A stretch of DNA of 14,045 nt from an uncultured Collinsella sp. (lineage in GTDB: Bacteria > Actinomycetota > Coriobacteriia > Coriobacteriales > Coriobacteriaceae), in NCBI GenBank assembly GCA_958436995.1, contig CAUBMI010000056.1, forward strand, positions 1-14,045, given 5' to 3'. The position numbers and the translations under genes are program-made. Positions 7,459 through 14,045 of this stretch are shown here, piece by piece; within the stretch, counting starts at the first letter, position 1; every line of letters begins with the position of its first letter. Under the pieces are notes generated by a model, which was not told the origin of the DNA, did not search any database, and worked only from the letters and a program-made list of their open reading frames with translations.

Positions 7459-7470
7459 TCTCACGTTCGA

Positions 7471-7547
7471 TGGTGCCCCATGTTGGATTCGAACCAACGG
7501 CCTTCTGCTCCGGAGGCAGACGCTCTAATCCCCTGAGCTAATAGGGC
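7471..7547 (-). tRNA. tRNA-Arg (anticodon CCG, reads CGG)
   Basis: A complete 77-base cloverleaf is visible on the minus strand. The acceptor arm pairs GCCCTAT with ATGGGGC (one G-U), followed by discriminator A and an encoded CCA. The D-stem is GCTC/GAGC. The anticodon stem is TCTGC/GCAGA around the loop CTCCGGA, giving anticodon CCG. The T-arm is GTTGG-TTCGAAT-CCAAC. T8 is present, as is the T33 just before the anticodon. A strong promoter precedes it and an intrinsic terminator follows it. Confidence 0.97.
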
Positions 7548-7558
7548 CAACGTTTGCC

Positions 7559-7588
7559 ATTATACCCAAGTGCACCACGGGCTATCAA
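7559..7588 (-). promoter_or_regulatory. Strong sigma-70-like promoter of the tRNA-Arg gene
   Basis: On the minus strand TTGATA (7583-7588, 5 of 6) is followed by an 18-base spacer and a perfect TATAAT (7559-7564). Upstream of the -35 lies a T-rich tract (TTTTTCTTTTATTT, about 7588-7602) that resembles an UP element, as expected for a stable-RNA promoter. The tRNA 5' end is 12 bases after the -10. Confidence 0.85.
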
Positions 7589-7641
7589 AATAAAAGAAAA
7601 AGCTTTGCAATTCCGAGGAAGACGCGGCACAACGGCTCACT

Positions 7642-7673
7642 TTAGAAGGCAAAAGCGAATCAGATAGTATAAA
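7642..7673 (+). promoter_or_regulatory. Likely promoter of the aromatic operon (aroF)
   Basis: The segment holds two overlapping -10 candidates on the plus strand, TAGTAT (7665-7670) and TATAAA (7668-7673). TTAGAA (7642-7647) lies 17 bases before the first. The elements are imperfect, so the exact start site is uncertain. It would fall around 7677-7681, upstream of the leader terminator. It is divergent from the tRNA promoter about 55 bases away. Confidence 0.4.
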
Positions 7674-7693
7674 CTCTCATGCACCATATATAC

Positions 7694-7719
7694 ACGGCTC
7701 GCGATGCGGGCCGTTTTTG
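7694..7719 (+). terminator. Intrinsic terminator in the aroF leader, possible attenuator
   Basis: ACGGCTCGC (7694-7702) pairs with GCGGGCCGT (7706-7714) as a 9-bp stem with one G-U pair and a 3-base loop, followed by TTTTT running to 7718. It lies 33 bases before the aroF ATG and after the likely promoter. No plus-strand gene ends here and the tRNA diverges, so it does not close an upstream gene. Its position is that of a leader attenuator for the aromatic operon. The mechanism is not shown by the sequence. Confidence 0.7.
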
Positions 7720-7751
7720 CAAGGGTTATCCATCGAGGTGAGAGGCACACC

Positions 7752-8774
7752 ATGATTGCAATTTTAAAGCAGAGCGCCAGCGACGAGGCCGTCAGCCATA
7801 TCGTCAGCTGGATTGAGAAAAAGGGCCTGAAGACCGACGTCTCGCGCGGCGAGAATGAGACGATCATCGGCCTGGTGGGCGATACGACCAAGATCGACCC
7901 GTTCCTGCTCGAGTCCATGGACGTCGTCGAGCGCGTGCAGCGCGTCTCCGAGCCGTTCAAGCGCGCCAATCGCAAGTTCCACCCCGAGGACTCCGTCATC
8001 GACTGCGGCCACGGCGTCAAGATCGGCGGCGATCAGTTCCAAGTCATTGCCGGCCCGTGCTCCGTCGAGGGCGAGAACCTCATCCGCATCGCCCGCCGCG
8101 TGAAGGCCGCCGGTGCCACGATGCTGCGCGGCGGTGCCTACAAGCCCCGCACTTCCCCGTACGCCTACCAGGGCATGGGCCCCGCCGGTCTGGACCTGCT
8201 GTGCGAGGCGTCTGCTGAGCTCGACATGCCGATCGTCACCGAGATCATGGACCCACGCGACGTGCAGGTCTTCCTGGACAAGAAGATCGACGTCATGCAG
8301 ATCGGCGCCCGCAACGCCCAGAACTTCCCCCTGCTCAAAGAGGTCGGCAAGACCAAGACTCCGATCTTGCTTAAGCGCGGCATGTCCGGCACGATCGATG
8401 AGCTGCTCATGGCCGCCGAGTACATCATGAGCGAGGGCAACGACAACGTCATCCTGTGCGAGCGCGGCATCCGCACCTTCGAGACCCGTACTCGCAACAC
8501 ATTCGACCTCAACGCCGTGCCGGTGCTGCACCACCTGTCGCACCTGCCCGTCGTCGCCGACCCCAGCCACGCCACCGGCTACACCCGCTACGTTGAGCCC
8601 ATGGCGCTCGCCGCGACCGCCTGCGGTGCCAACGGCCTGGAGATCGAGGTCCACGACGAGCCCAGCCGCGCATGGTCCGACGGCGCTCAGGCCCTCACCC
8701 CCGATCAGTTCGACGACACCATGCGTCGCATCCGAGCCATCCGCGAGGTTGTCTGCCAAGAGACCATGGAGTAG
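7752..8774 (+). CDS. aroF: 3-deoxy-7-phosphoheptulonate synthase (DAHP synthase, type I-beta)
   Basis: The enzyme condenses phosphoenolpyruvate and erythrose 4-phosphate, the committed step of the shikimate pathway. The 340-residue product has an N-terminal ferredoxin-like regulatory domain (about 1-70, MIAILKQSAS onward) and a TIM barrel. Barrel motifs are IAGPCSVEG (99-107), RGGAYKPRTSPY (126-137), IGARNAQNF (184-192) and VADPSHATG (268-276). Likely metal ligands are Cys103, His273, Glu299 and Asp310, matching the Thermotoga-type I-beta enzyme by position. In that enzyme the N-terminal domain mediates feedback inhibition by Tyr/Phe. The ATG at 7752 is chosen because GAGGTGAGAGG lies just upstream; an in-frame ATG at 7704 falls inside the leader hairpin and lacks a ribosome site. 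It is the first gene of the operon, and tyrA begins 3 bases after its stop. Confidence 0.97.
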   Translation: MIAILKQSASDEAVSHIVSWIEKKGLKTDVSRGENETIIGLVGDTTKIDPFLLESMDVVERVQRVSEPFKRANRKFHPEDSVIDCGHGVKIGGDQFQVIAGPCSVEGENLIRIARRVKAAGATMLRGGAYKPRTSPYAYQGMGPAGLDLLCEASAELDMPIVTEIMDPRDVQVFLDKKIDVMQIGARNAQNFPLLKEVGKTKTPILLKRGMSGTIDELLMAAEYIMSEGNDNVILCERGIRTFETRTRNTFDLNAVPVLHHLSHLPVVADPSHATGYTRYVEPMALAATACGANGLEIEVHDEPSRAWSDGAQALTPDQFDDTMRRIRAIREVVCQETME

Positions 8775-8777
8775 CCC

Positions 8778-9692
8778 ATGGGTACAGTGAGAAACGCGCG
8801 CGTTAACCAGGGCGGCCCCAAGTGCGCCGGCATCGTCGGCCTTGGCCTCATCGGCGGCAGCTTTGCCCGCGGCTATGCGCAGGCGGGCGTTCGCGTGCTG
8901 GCCTGGGATCCCGATGACGATGTCATGACCGCCGCCAGCATGGGCACCGTCGCCGGAGAGCTCAACGACAAGACACTCGGCGAATGCGACATCATCGTCC
9001 TGGCTTGCTACCCCGAAGCCTGCATCGAATGGCTCGAGGCACACGCCCAGGCACTCGCCGACGCCACCGATACCGAGGCCATCATGGGCCCCGTGGTAAT
9101 TGACACGGTGGGCGTCAAGGGTATCGTGTGCGAGCGCGCCTTTGAGCTTGCCCGCGAGCACGGCTTTTACTTTGTGGGCGCGCACCCCATGGCGGGCACG
9201 CAGTACTCGGGCTATGCACACTCCCGCGCCGACCTGTTCCAGGGCGCCCCGCTGGTGCTCGTACCGCCCGCGGTGGACGATGCGCTCAAGCTGGAGCTTT
9301 TGGGCCAGGTGCGCGAGATGGTGCGCCCCTTGGGCTTTGGCAAGTTCAGCGTGACCAGCGCCGCCGAGCACGACCGTGTCATCGCCTTCACGAGCCAGCT
9401 TGCGCACGTGGTATCCAACGCCTACGTCAAAAGCCCCACTGCCCAGGTCCACCACGGCTTTTCGGCCGGCAGCTACCGCGATCTCACCCGCGTGGCGCAC
9501 CTCAACCCCCAGATGTGGTCCGAGCTCATGATCGACGACGCCGACGCGCTCGCCTTCGAGATCGACCATCTGATCGAATCGCTTGGCGCCTACAGCCGCG
9601 CGCTCAAGGACCGCGACCAGCGCTATCTGGAGAATCTCCTTGCCGAGGGCGACCGCATTAAGCGCGCACTCGACGACGAGGCCTCCCACTAG
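8778..9692 (+). CDS. tyrA: Prephenate dehydrogenase
   Basis: It oxidatively decarboxylates prephenate to 4-hydroxyphenylpyruvate in the tyrosine branch. The 304-residue product begins with a Rossmann fold: GIVGLGLIGGSFARGY (18-33) with the dinucleotide-binding glycines, and WDPDDD (43-48) at the end of the second strand, where an acidic residue suggests NAD rather than NADP. The family signature VGAHPMAGTQYSG (133-145) carries a conserved His, and FTSQLAHVVSNAY (204-216) resembles the TSQLPH motif with Pro replaced by Ala. There is no C-terminal ACT domain, unlike the longer Bacillus-type enzyme, so feedback by Tyr through ACT is not expected. The ATG has GGAG 6 bases upstream, inside the end of aroF. 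Confidence 0.94.
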   Translation: MGTVRNARVNQGGPKCAGIVGLGLIGGSFARGYAQAGVRVLAWDPDDDVMTAASMGTVAGELNDKTLGECDIIVLACYPEACIEWLEAHAQALADATDTEAIMGPVVIDTVGVKGIVCERAFELAREHGFYFVGAHPMAGTQYSGYAHSRADLFQGAPLVLVPPAVDDALKLELLGQVREMVRPLGFGKFSVTSAAEHDRVIAFTSQLAHVVSNAYVKSPTAQVHHGFSAGSYRDLTRVAHLNPQMWSELMIDDADALAFEIDHLIESLGAYSRALKDRDQRYLENLLAEGDRIKRALDDEASH

Positions 9693-9728
9693 ACAACCCA
9701 TCACGCCAGGTCGAAAGGACCGAAGCTT

Positions 9729-10835
9729 ATGGCGATTACCATCGATATCGACACTGCACGCCCCTACCAGGTGCATGTTGGCACGTTTTTGCTGGAGCAG
9801 GCGGGGCCGCTCGTGCGCGCCACCGCCGGCGGCACCAAGGCCGTCATCGTGACGGACACCAACGTGGGCCCGCTCTACCAGATGCCCGTTAAGCAGAGCC
9901 TGGAGGCGTCAGGCTACGAGGTGAGCATCTGCACCTTCGAGGCCGGCGAGGCCCATAAGCGCGCCGAGACCTACGTTGCCATTTTGGAGTTTGTGGCCGA
10001 GCACGAGCTTTCGCGCTCCGACGTGATCGTGGCACTCGGCGGCGGCGTCGTGGGCGACGTGGCGGGCTTTGTAGCCGCCACCTACATGCGCGGCTGCAAG
10101 TTTGTGCAGATCCCCACGAGCCTGCTCGCCATGGTGGATTCGTCGGTGGGAGGCAAGACCGCCATAGACCTGGCTGCCGGCAAGAACTTGGCCGGCGCCT
10201 TTTGGCAGCCGAGCGTGGTTATCGCCGACGTGGGGTGTCTGGCCACCCTCACGCCCGAGCAGTTCGCCGACGGCTGCGGCGAGGTCGTCAAGCACGCCGT
10301 GATCGCCGACCCGGAGCTTTTCGCCGAGCTGGAGAAGACCCCGCTCACGCTGGAGCTGCTCAACCGCGATGTGGCCCGCGTAGCGCTCATCATCGCCCGC
10401 AATATCGACATCAAGCGCGCCGTGGTCGTCGCCGACGAGCGCGAAACCAACCAGCGCAAGCTCCTCAACTTTGGACACAGCGCCGGACACGCCGTCGAGG
10501 CCTGCGAGCACTTTGAGCTCGGACACGGCAACTGCGTGTCGATCGGCATGGGCATCATCACGCGCGCCGCGGCCCTGCACGGCGTCTGCGATGCTGCACT
10601 GCCCGATCGTATTGAGGAACTCTGCGCCCGCCATGGCCTCAAGACCCGCTGCGACCTAGATGCCGATACCGTCTTTGCCGAGGCGCTCCACGACAAGAAG
10701 CGCGCGGGCGACACTATCGATCTGGTGATTCCGCACGGCATTGGCCGCTGCAGCATCGACCGCACGCCGCTTTCCACTTTCCACGAACTCATTGCCGAGG
10801 GCCTCGGCCAGAAGGGAGACGCATCCGCATGCTAG
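9729..10835 (+). CDS. aroB: 3-dehydroquinate synthase
   Basis: AroB turns DAHP into 3-dehydroquinate, using NAD transiently and a divalent metal. The 368-residue length fits the family. The NAD-binding and active-site core is clear: VALGGGVVGDVAGFVAATYMR (101-121), QIPTSLLAMVDSSVGGKTAID (127-147) and KNLAGAFWQP (152-161). Likely metal ligands are Glu185 (DGCGEVVKHA), His250 (LLNFGHSAGHA) and His266 (ELGHGNCVS). The ATG has AAAGGA nine bases upstream, in a 36-base gap after tyrA that holds no terminator. Its last seven bases overlap the start of aroA, so the two are translationally linked. Confidence 0.97.
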   Translation: MAITIDIDTARPYQVHVGTFLLEQAGPLVRATAGGTKAVIVTDTNVGPLYQMPVKQSLEASGYEVSICTFEAGEAHKRAETYVAILEFVAEHELSRSDVIVALGGGVVGDVAGFVAATYMRGCKFVQIPTSLLAMVDSSVGGKTAIDLAAGKNLAGAFWQPSVVIADVGCLATLTPEQFADGCGEVVKHAVIADPELFAELEKTPLTLELLNRDVARVALIIARNIDIKRAVVVADERETNQRKLLNFGHSAGHAVEACEHFELGHGNCVSIGMGIITRAAALHGVCDAALPDRIEELCARHGLKTRCDLDADTVFAEALHDKKRAGDTIDLVIPHGIGRCSIDRTPLSTFHELIAEGLGQKGDASAC

Positions 10836-12148
10836 CCCGCATCACCCCGTCCCCGCTTAAGGGCACCGTTCCCGCCATCGCGTCCAAGTCGATGGCGCAT
10901 CGCCTCATCATCTGCGCCGCGCTTGCCAACGGCGAGACGCACGTCACCTGCAACACCACCTGCGCCGACATCGAGGCCACGGTGCGCTGCCTTACGGCAC
11001 TGGGTGCTCGCATCGAGACCGTCGAGGACGGCTTCCAGGTCCACCCCACCATGAAGAGTGTTGAGTTTGGCCTGCTCAAGGCCCTTGCCGGCGGCACGCT
11101 TGACTGCGGTGAAAGTGGCTCCACGCTGCGCTTTATGCTGCCTGTCGCCTGCGCGCTGGGTGCAGAAGCAACTTTTGTGGGTCAGGGGCGCTTGGGCGCC
11201 CGCCCGCTCTCCCCGCTCTCGGACGAGATCATCGCCGCCGGCTGCGACCTACAGGGTCTGGGCGGTTTTCCGCTCAAGACGAGCGGCCGCATGCGCCCGG
11301 GCACCTTTGTGCTTCCGGGCAACGTGAGCTCGCAGTACATCTCGGGCCTGCTGCTGGCAGCCCCGCTGCTGGCCCAGCCCTCCTGCGTGCAGGTAACCGG
11401 CCTCATCGAGAGCCGCCCCTACATCAACCTGACGATCCAGGCCATGAAGGCCTTTGGCGTCGAGGTCAACGTCGAGCGTATTCCGGCCAAGGACGGCCAG
11501 CCCGAGGTCACGAACTTCCGCGTGAGCAGCGGCTCGTACCGCACGCCCGGCAGCGTTGCTGTCGAGGGCGACTGGTCCAACGCCGCCTTTTGGCTGTGCG
11601 CCGGCGCTATCGGCGCCGACCCCATCACCGTGGAGGGCGTATCCCTGAGCTCCGCGCAGGGCGACCGAAACGTGCTCGCCGCGCTTTCGCGCTTTGGCGC
11701 CCGCATCGTGCGCTCCACCAACGCCGCCACCGTGCAGTCCGACAAGCTCGCCGGCTTTGAGATGAGCGCCCACGACATTCCTGACCTGGTGCCCGTCATC
11801 TCGGCCGTAGCCTCGCTGGCGCAGGGCCGCACCTTTATCCGCGATTGCGCCCGTCTGCGCATCAAGGAATCCGACCGCCTGGTCACGACCACCCGCGAGC
11901 TCACCGCGCTGGGCGCGCAGGTGCGCATTGCCGGCGATGACCTCATCATCAAGGGTGTCGATGCCTTCACCGGCGGCGAAGTCGATTCGCACAACGACCA
12001 TCGCATCGCCATGATGGCCGCTATCGCCGCGAGCCGCGCCACCGGCGAGGTCGTGATCCACGGCGCCGAGGCCGTCAACAAGTCCTATCCCGATTTCTTC
12101 GACCACTACCGCCTGCTGGGCGGCAAGGTCACACTCGAGGAGGAATAG
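10829..12148 (+). CDS. aroA: 3-phosphoshikimate 1-carboxyvinyltransferase (EPSP synthase)
   Basis: The enzyme transfers the enolpyruvyl group of PEP to shikimate 3-phosphate. The 439-residue product has the two-domain inverse barrel pattern: ASKSMAHRL (18-26, the Lys that contacts PEP), the PEP loop DCGESGSTLRF (92-102), SSQYISGLLLAAPL, the DIPDLVPVI segment carrying the catalytic Asp, LRIKESDRL and the C-terminal NDHRIAMM. The PEP loop differs from both textbook forms: class I enzymes have GNAGTAMRP and class II GNSGTTxRL, whereas here it is GESGSTLRF with Phe at the position of the class I proline. That proline and its neighbours influence glyphosate binding, so sensitivity cannot be assumed. 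The start overlaps the aroB stop by seven bases and has AAGGGAG about ten bases upstream. aroC follows after one base. Confidence 0.96.
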   Translation: MLARITPSPLKGTVPAIASKSMAHRLIICAALANGETHVTCNTTCADIEATVRCLTALGARIETVEDGFQVHPTMKSVEFGLLKALAGGTLDCGESGSTLRFMLPVACALGAEATFVGQGRLGARPLSPLSDEIIAAGCDLQGLGGFPLKTSGRMRPGTFVLPGNVSSQYISGLLLAAPLLAQPSCVQVTGLIESRPYINLTIQAMKAFGVEVNVERIPAKDGQPEVTNFRVSSGSYRTPGSVAVEGDWSNAAFWLCAGAIGADPITVEGVSLSSAQGDRNVLAALSRFGARIVRSTNAATVQSDKLAGFEMSAHDIPDLVPVISAVASLAQGRTFIRDCARLRIKESDRLVTTTRELTALGAQVRIAGDDLIIKGVDAFTGGEVDSHNDHRIAMMAAIAASRATGEVVIHGAEAVNKSYPDFFDHYRLLGGKVTLEEE

Positions 12149-12149
12149 C

Positions 12150-13247
12150 ATGTCCTCGACCTTTGGCAACGTCTTGCACTTAAGCATCTTCGGCCAGTCG
12201 CACTCCCCCGCCATCGGCTGCTCACTCGATGGCATTCCGGCGGGCATCGCCGTGGACCAGGAGCAGCTGCAGGCCTTCCTCGACCGTCGCGCCCCCGGTC
12301 GCGACGAGACCGCAACCAAACGCCGCGAGGCCGACGCCGCGCACATCATCGCCGGTGTTGTCGATGGACATACCACCGGCGCGCCCATCGCCGCGATTAT
12401 CGAGAACACCAACACGCGCTCCAAGGATTACTCCGAGCTGCGCCGCAAGCCCCGTCCCGGACATGCGGACTTCCCTGCGCGCGTGAAGTATCACAACATG
12501 CACGATGTCGCCGGCGGCGGACACTTCTCCGGCCGCCTAACGACACCCCTGTGCATCGCCGGCGGCATTGCGCTGCAGGCACTCGAGGCCCGCGGCATTA
12601 AAGTGATGGCGCATGTGGCGCAGATCGGCGGCATCTCCGACCTGCCGATGGACGACATAGTCTATCGCGAGGCCGACCGCAAGGCGATCCTTACGAACGA
12701 TCTGCCGTGCATTGACGCCGCCGCAGCCGGCCGCATGCGCGAGGAGATCCTAGCCGCGCGCGACGAGCTTGACAGCATCGGCGGCATCGTGGAGTGCGGC
12801 ATCTACGGACTTCCCGCGGGCATCGGCGACCCCATGTTCGACGGCATCGAGAACCGCATCGCGCAAATCGCGTTTGGCATTCCAGCCGTAAAGGGCGTGG
12901 AGTTTGGCATGGGCTTTGCCGTGGCCGCCATGCGCGGCAGCGAGAACAATGATCCGTATCGCATCGATGCCGAGACCGGCGAGATCGAGGTCGAGTCCAA
13001 CAACGCCGGCGGCATCCTGGGCGGTATTTCGACCGGCGCGCCCGTCATGTGGCGCATGGCCGTAAAGCCGACGCCCTCCATTGGCCGCGAGCAGCAGACG
13101 GTGGACATGGACGCTATGGAAAATGCCGAGCTCTCGGTCCACGGCCGCCACGATCCCTGCATCGTCCCCAGAGCTGTCCCCGTAGCCGAGGCAGCCGCCG
13201 CCCTTGCCATCTGGGACGCCCTCCTCGAAGACGCCGCCCAGCGCTAA
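12150..13247 (+). CDS. aroC: Chorismate synthase
   Basis: AroC removes phosphate from EPSP to give chorismate and needs reduced FMN. The 365-residue product has the family frame: FGQSHSPAIG (14-23) with catalytic His18, RPGHAD (102-107) with catalytic His105, GGGHFSGRLTTP (122-133) and ESNNAGGILGGISTG near the C-terminus. Two signatures differ from the Escherichia form: SHG reads SHS, and GGGRSSARET reads GGGHFSGRLT. Both catalytic histidines are kept, so I expect an active enzyme of the divergent sub-type seen in many anaerobic Gram-positives; the sub-type remark is from memory. The ribosome site GAGGAGGAA lies inside the last codons of aroA, and the ATG starts one base after the aroA stop. 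Confidence 0.96.
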   Translation: MSSTFGNVLHLSIFGQSHSPAIGCSLDGIPAGIAVDQEQLQAFLDRRAPGRDETATKRREADAAHIIAGVVDGHTTGAPIAAIIENTNTRSKDYSELRRKPRPGHADFPARVKYHNMHDVAGGGHFSGRLTTPLCIAGGIALQALEARGIKVMAHVAQIGGISDLPMDDIVYREADRKAILTNDLPCIDAAAAGRMREEILAARDELDSIGGIVECGIYGLPAGIGDPMFDGIENRIAQIAFGIPAVKGVEFGMGFAVAAMRGSENNDPYRIDAETGEIEVESNNAGGILGGISTGAPVMWRMAVKPTPSIGREQQTVDMDAMENAELSVHGRHDPCIVPRAVPVAEAAAALAIWDALLEDAAQR

Positions 13248-13290
13248 CTACCCACCCCTCAACATCCCCCGACACGTGAAAGGGGTCTCC

Positions 13291-14045
13291 ATGGACCTTG
13301 CTGACATCCGCCAGGCCATCGATGGCATCGACACCACGCTCCTCAACAGCTTTGTCGAGCGTATGGACATTGCCACCGAGGTCGCCAAGTCAAAAATCGA
13401 GATGGGCAAGGCCGTCTTCGACCCCGCCCGTGAGCGCTCCAAGCTCAACAACCTCGCCAGCCGCGCGCCCGAGCGCTACGAGGCGCAGACCATCACCCTG
13501 TTCCGTCTCCTCATGAGCATGAGCAAGGCCGAGCAGCAGCGCTACATCAACGAGCTCAAGGGCATCACCGTCTCGCAAAAGGCCCACGCCACGGCTGCAG
13601 CCTCCGACACGCCCTTCCCTCAAACGGCCACCGTCGCCTGCCAGGGCGTCGAGGGCGCTTACAGCCAAATCGCCGCGTGCAAGCTCTTCGACGTGCCCGA
13701 CATCGCGTTTTTCGAGACCTTCGAGGGCGTCATGTGCGCCGTGCGCGACGGCTTCTGCGAGTTTGGCGTGCTGCCCATCGAGAACTCCACCGCCGGCTCG
13801 GTCAACGCCGTCTACGACCTGCTCGCCCAGTTCGACTTCCACATCGTGCGCTCGCTTCGCCTCAAAATCGACCACAACTTGCTCGTCAAGCCCGGCACCA
13901 AGCTTGCGGACGTGCACGAGGTCTACAGCCACGGCCAGGCCATTGCCCAATGCGCCGGCTTTATCGAGGCACACGACCTGCACGCCACCAAGTACCCCAA
14001 CACGGCCATGTCGGCCGAGATGGTCGCCAGCTCCGAACGCACCGA
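13291..14045 (+). CDS. pheA: Bifunctional chorismate mutase/prephenate dehydratase (3' end outside window)
   Basis: The two activities convert chorismate to prephenate and then to phenylpyruvate in the phenylalanine branch. The first 251 codons are present. Residues 1-90 are a helical AroQ-type chorismate mutase (IRQAIDGIDTTLLNSFVERM, then VAKSKIEMGK and FDPARERS, matching the Arg/Lys-rich active-site layout). From about 113 the prephenate dehydratase domain starts (VACQGVEGAYSQIA, 115-128) and continues with GVLPIENSTAGSV (159-171) and VYSHGQAIAQC (211-221). The TRF active-site motif and the expected C-terminal ACT domain would lie beyond the window. ATG 13291 has AAAGGGG five bases upstream. 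It follows aroC after 43 bases with no hairpin, so it belongs to the same operon. Confidence 0.95.
   Translation, partial: MDLADIRQAIDGIDTTLLNSFVERMDIATEVAKSKIEMGKAVFDPARERSKLNNLASRAPERYEAQTITLFRLLMSMSKAEQQRYINELKGITVSQKAHATAAASDTPFPQTATVACQGVEGAYSQIAACKLFDVPDIAFFETFEGVMCAVRDGFCEFGVLPIENSTAGSVNAVYDLLAQFDFHIVRSLRLKIDHNLLVKPGTKLADVHEVYSHGQAIAQCAGFIEAHDLHATKYPNTAMSAEMVASSERT

Noticed and set aside
7704..7751. N-terminal extension of aroF from the ATG at 7704
   Set aside because: The ATG lies in the loop of the leader terminator and has no ribosome site. The ATG at 7752 has a strong one and matches the family's usual start.
7764..9776. A 670-codon open frame on the minus strand across aroF and tyrA
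   Set aside because: It is antisense to two clearly conserved enzymes. Its translation is rich in His/Gly/Val/Asp without domains, typical of a shadow frame in high-G+C coding DNA. No ribosome site supports it.
11249..12424. 391-codon minus-strand frame opposite aroA and aroC
   Set aside because: Antisense to two conserved enzymes, with no motif and no ribosome site.
1..14045. Mobile elements, CRISPR arrays, toxin-antitoxin or defence genes
   Set aside because: No transposase, integrase, regular repeat array, attachment-site duplication at the tRNA, or defence-family motif was found on either strand.

Overview
The window reads as a chromosomal segment of a high-G+C Gram-positive bacterium. 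The mix of gene order, frequent TTG/GTG starts, strong Shine-Dalgarno sites and protein style suggests the Coriobacteriia (a Collinsella-like gut actinobacterium). That assignment rests on recalled family style, not on a database comparison. No mobile element, CRISPR array or phage gene is visible.

The left half (1-7547) is all on the minus strand. Read in transcription order it holds: a tRNA-Arg(CCG) gene with a good promoter and an intrinsic terminator; a ten-segment P-type cation ATPase with an unusual basic C-terminal tail; an uncharacterised single-pass membrane protein with two N-terminal zinc ribbons; a cytoplasmic cyclophilin-type prolyl isomerase with its own promoter; an uncharacterised single-pass TPR membrane protein; a strong hairpin; then mreB and the 5' part of mreC, which is cut by the window edge. 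MreB and MreC are the rod-shape cytoskeleton and its membrane partner, so this end is a cell-shape locus. TPR, mreB and mreC all appear to start with TTG.

The right half (7752-14045) is on the plus strand. It is a compact aromatic amino-acid operon: aroF (type I-beta DAHP synthase with an N-terminal regulatory domain), tyrA (prephenate dehydrogenase), aroB, aroA, aroC and pheA (fused chorismate mutase/prephenate dehydratase, cut by the window edge). Gaps are 3, 36, -7, 1 and 43 bases, so the genes are almost certainly co-transcribed. Together they cover the first step of the shikimate pathway, dehydroquinate formation, the last two steps to chorismate, and the Tyr and Phe branches. Dehydroquinate dehydratase, shikimate dehydrogenase and shikimate kinase are not here.

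The two halves diverge from a 7548-7751 intergenic region with two back-to-back promoters. The most interesting non-coding signal lies there: a textbook intrinsic terminator between the aroF promoter region and the aroF start, with an upstream copy of its left arm. This arrangement suggests transcription attenuation of the aromatic operon. Otherwise the window is mostly conserved housekeeping genes. I do not see a clear new multi-gene system. The two uncharacterised membrane proteins and the aroF leader are the best leads.
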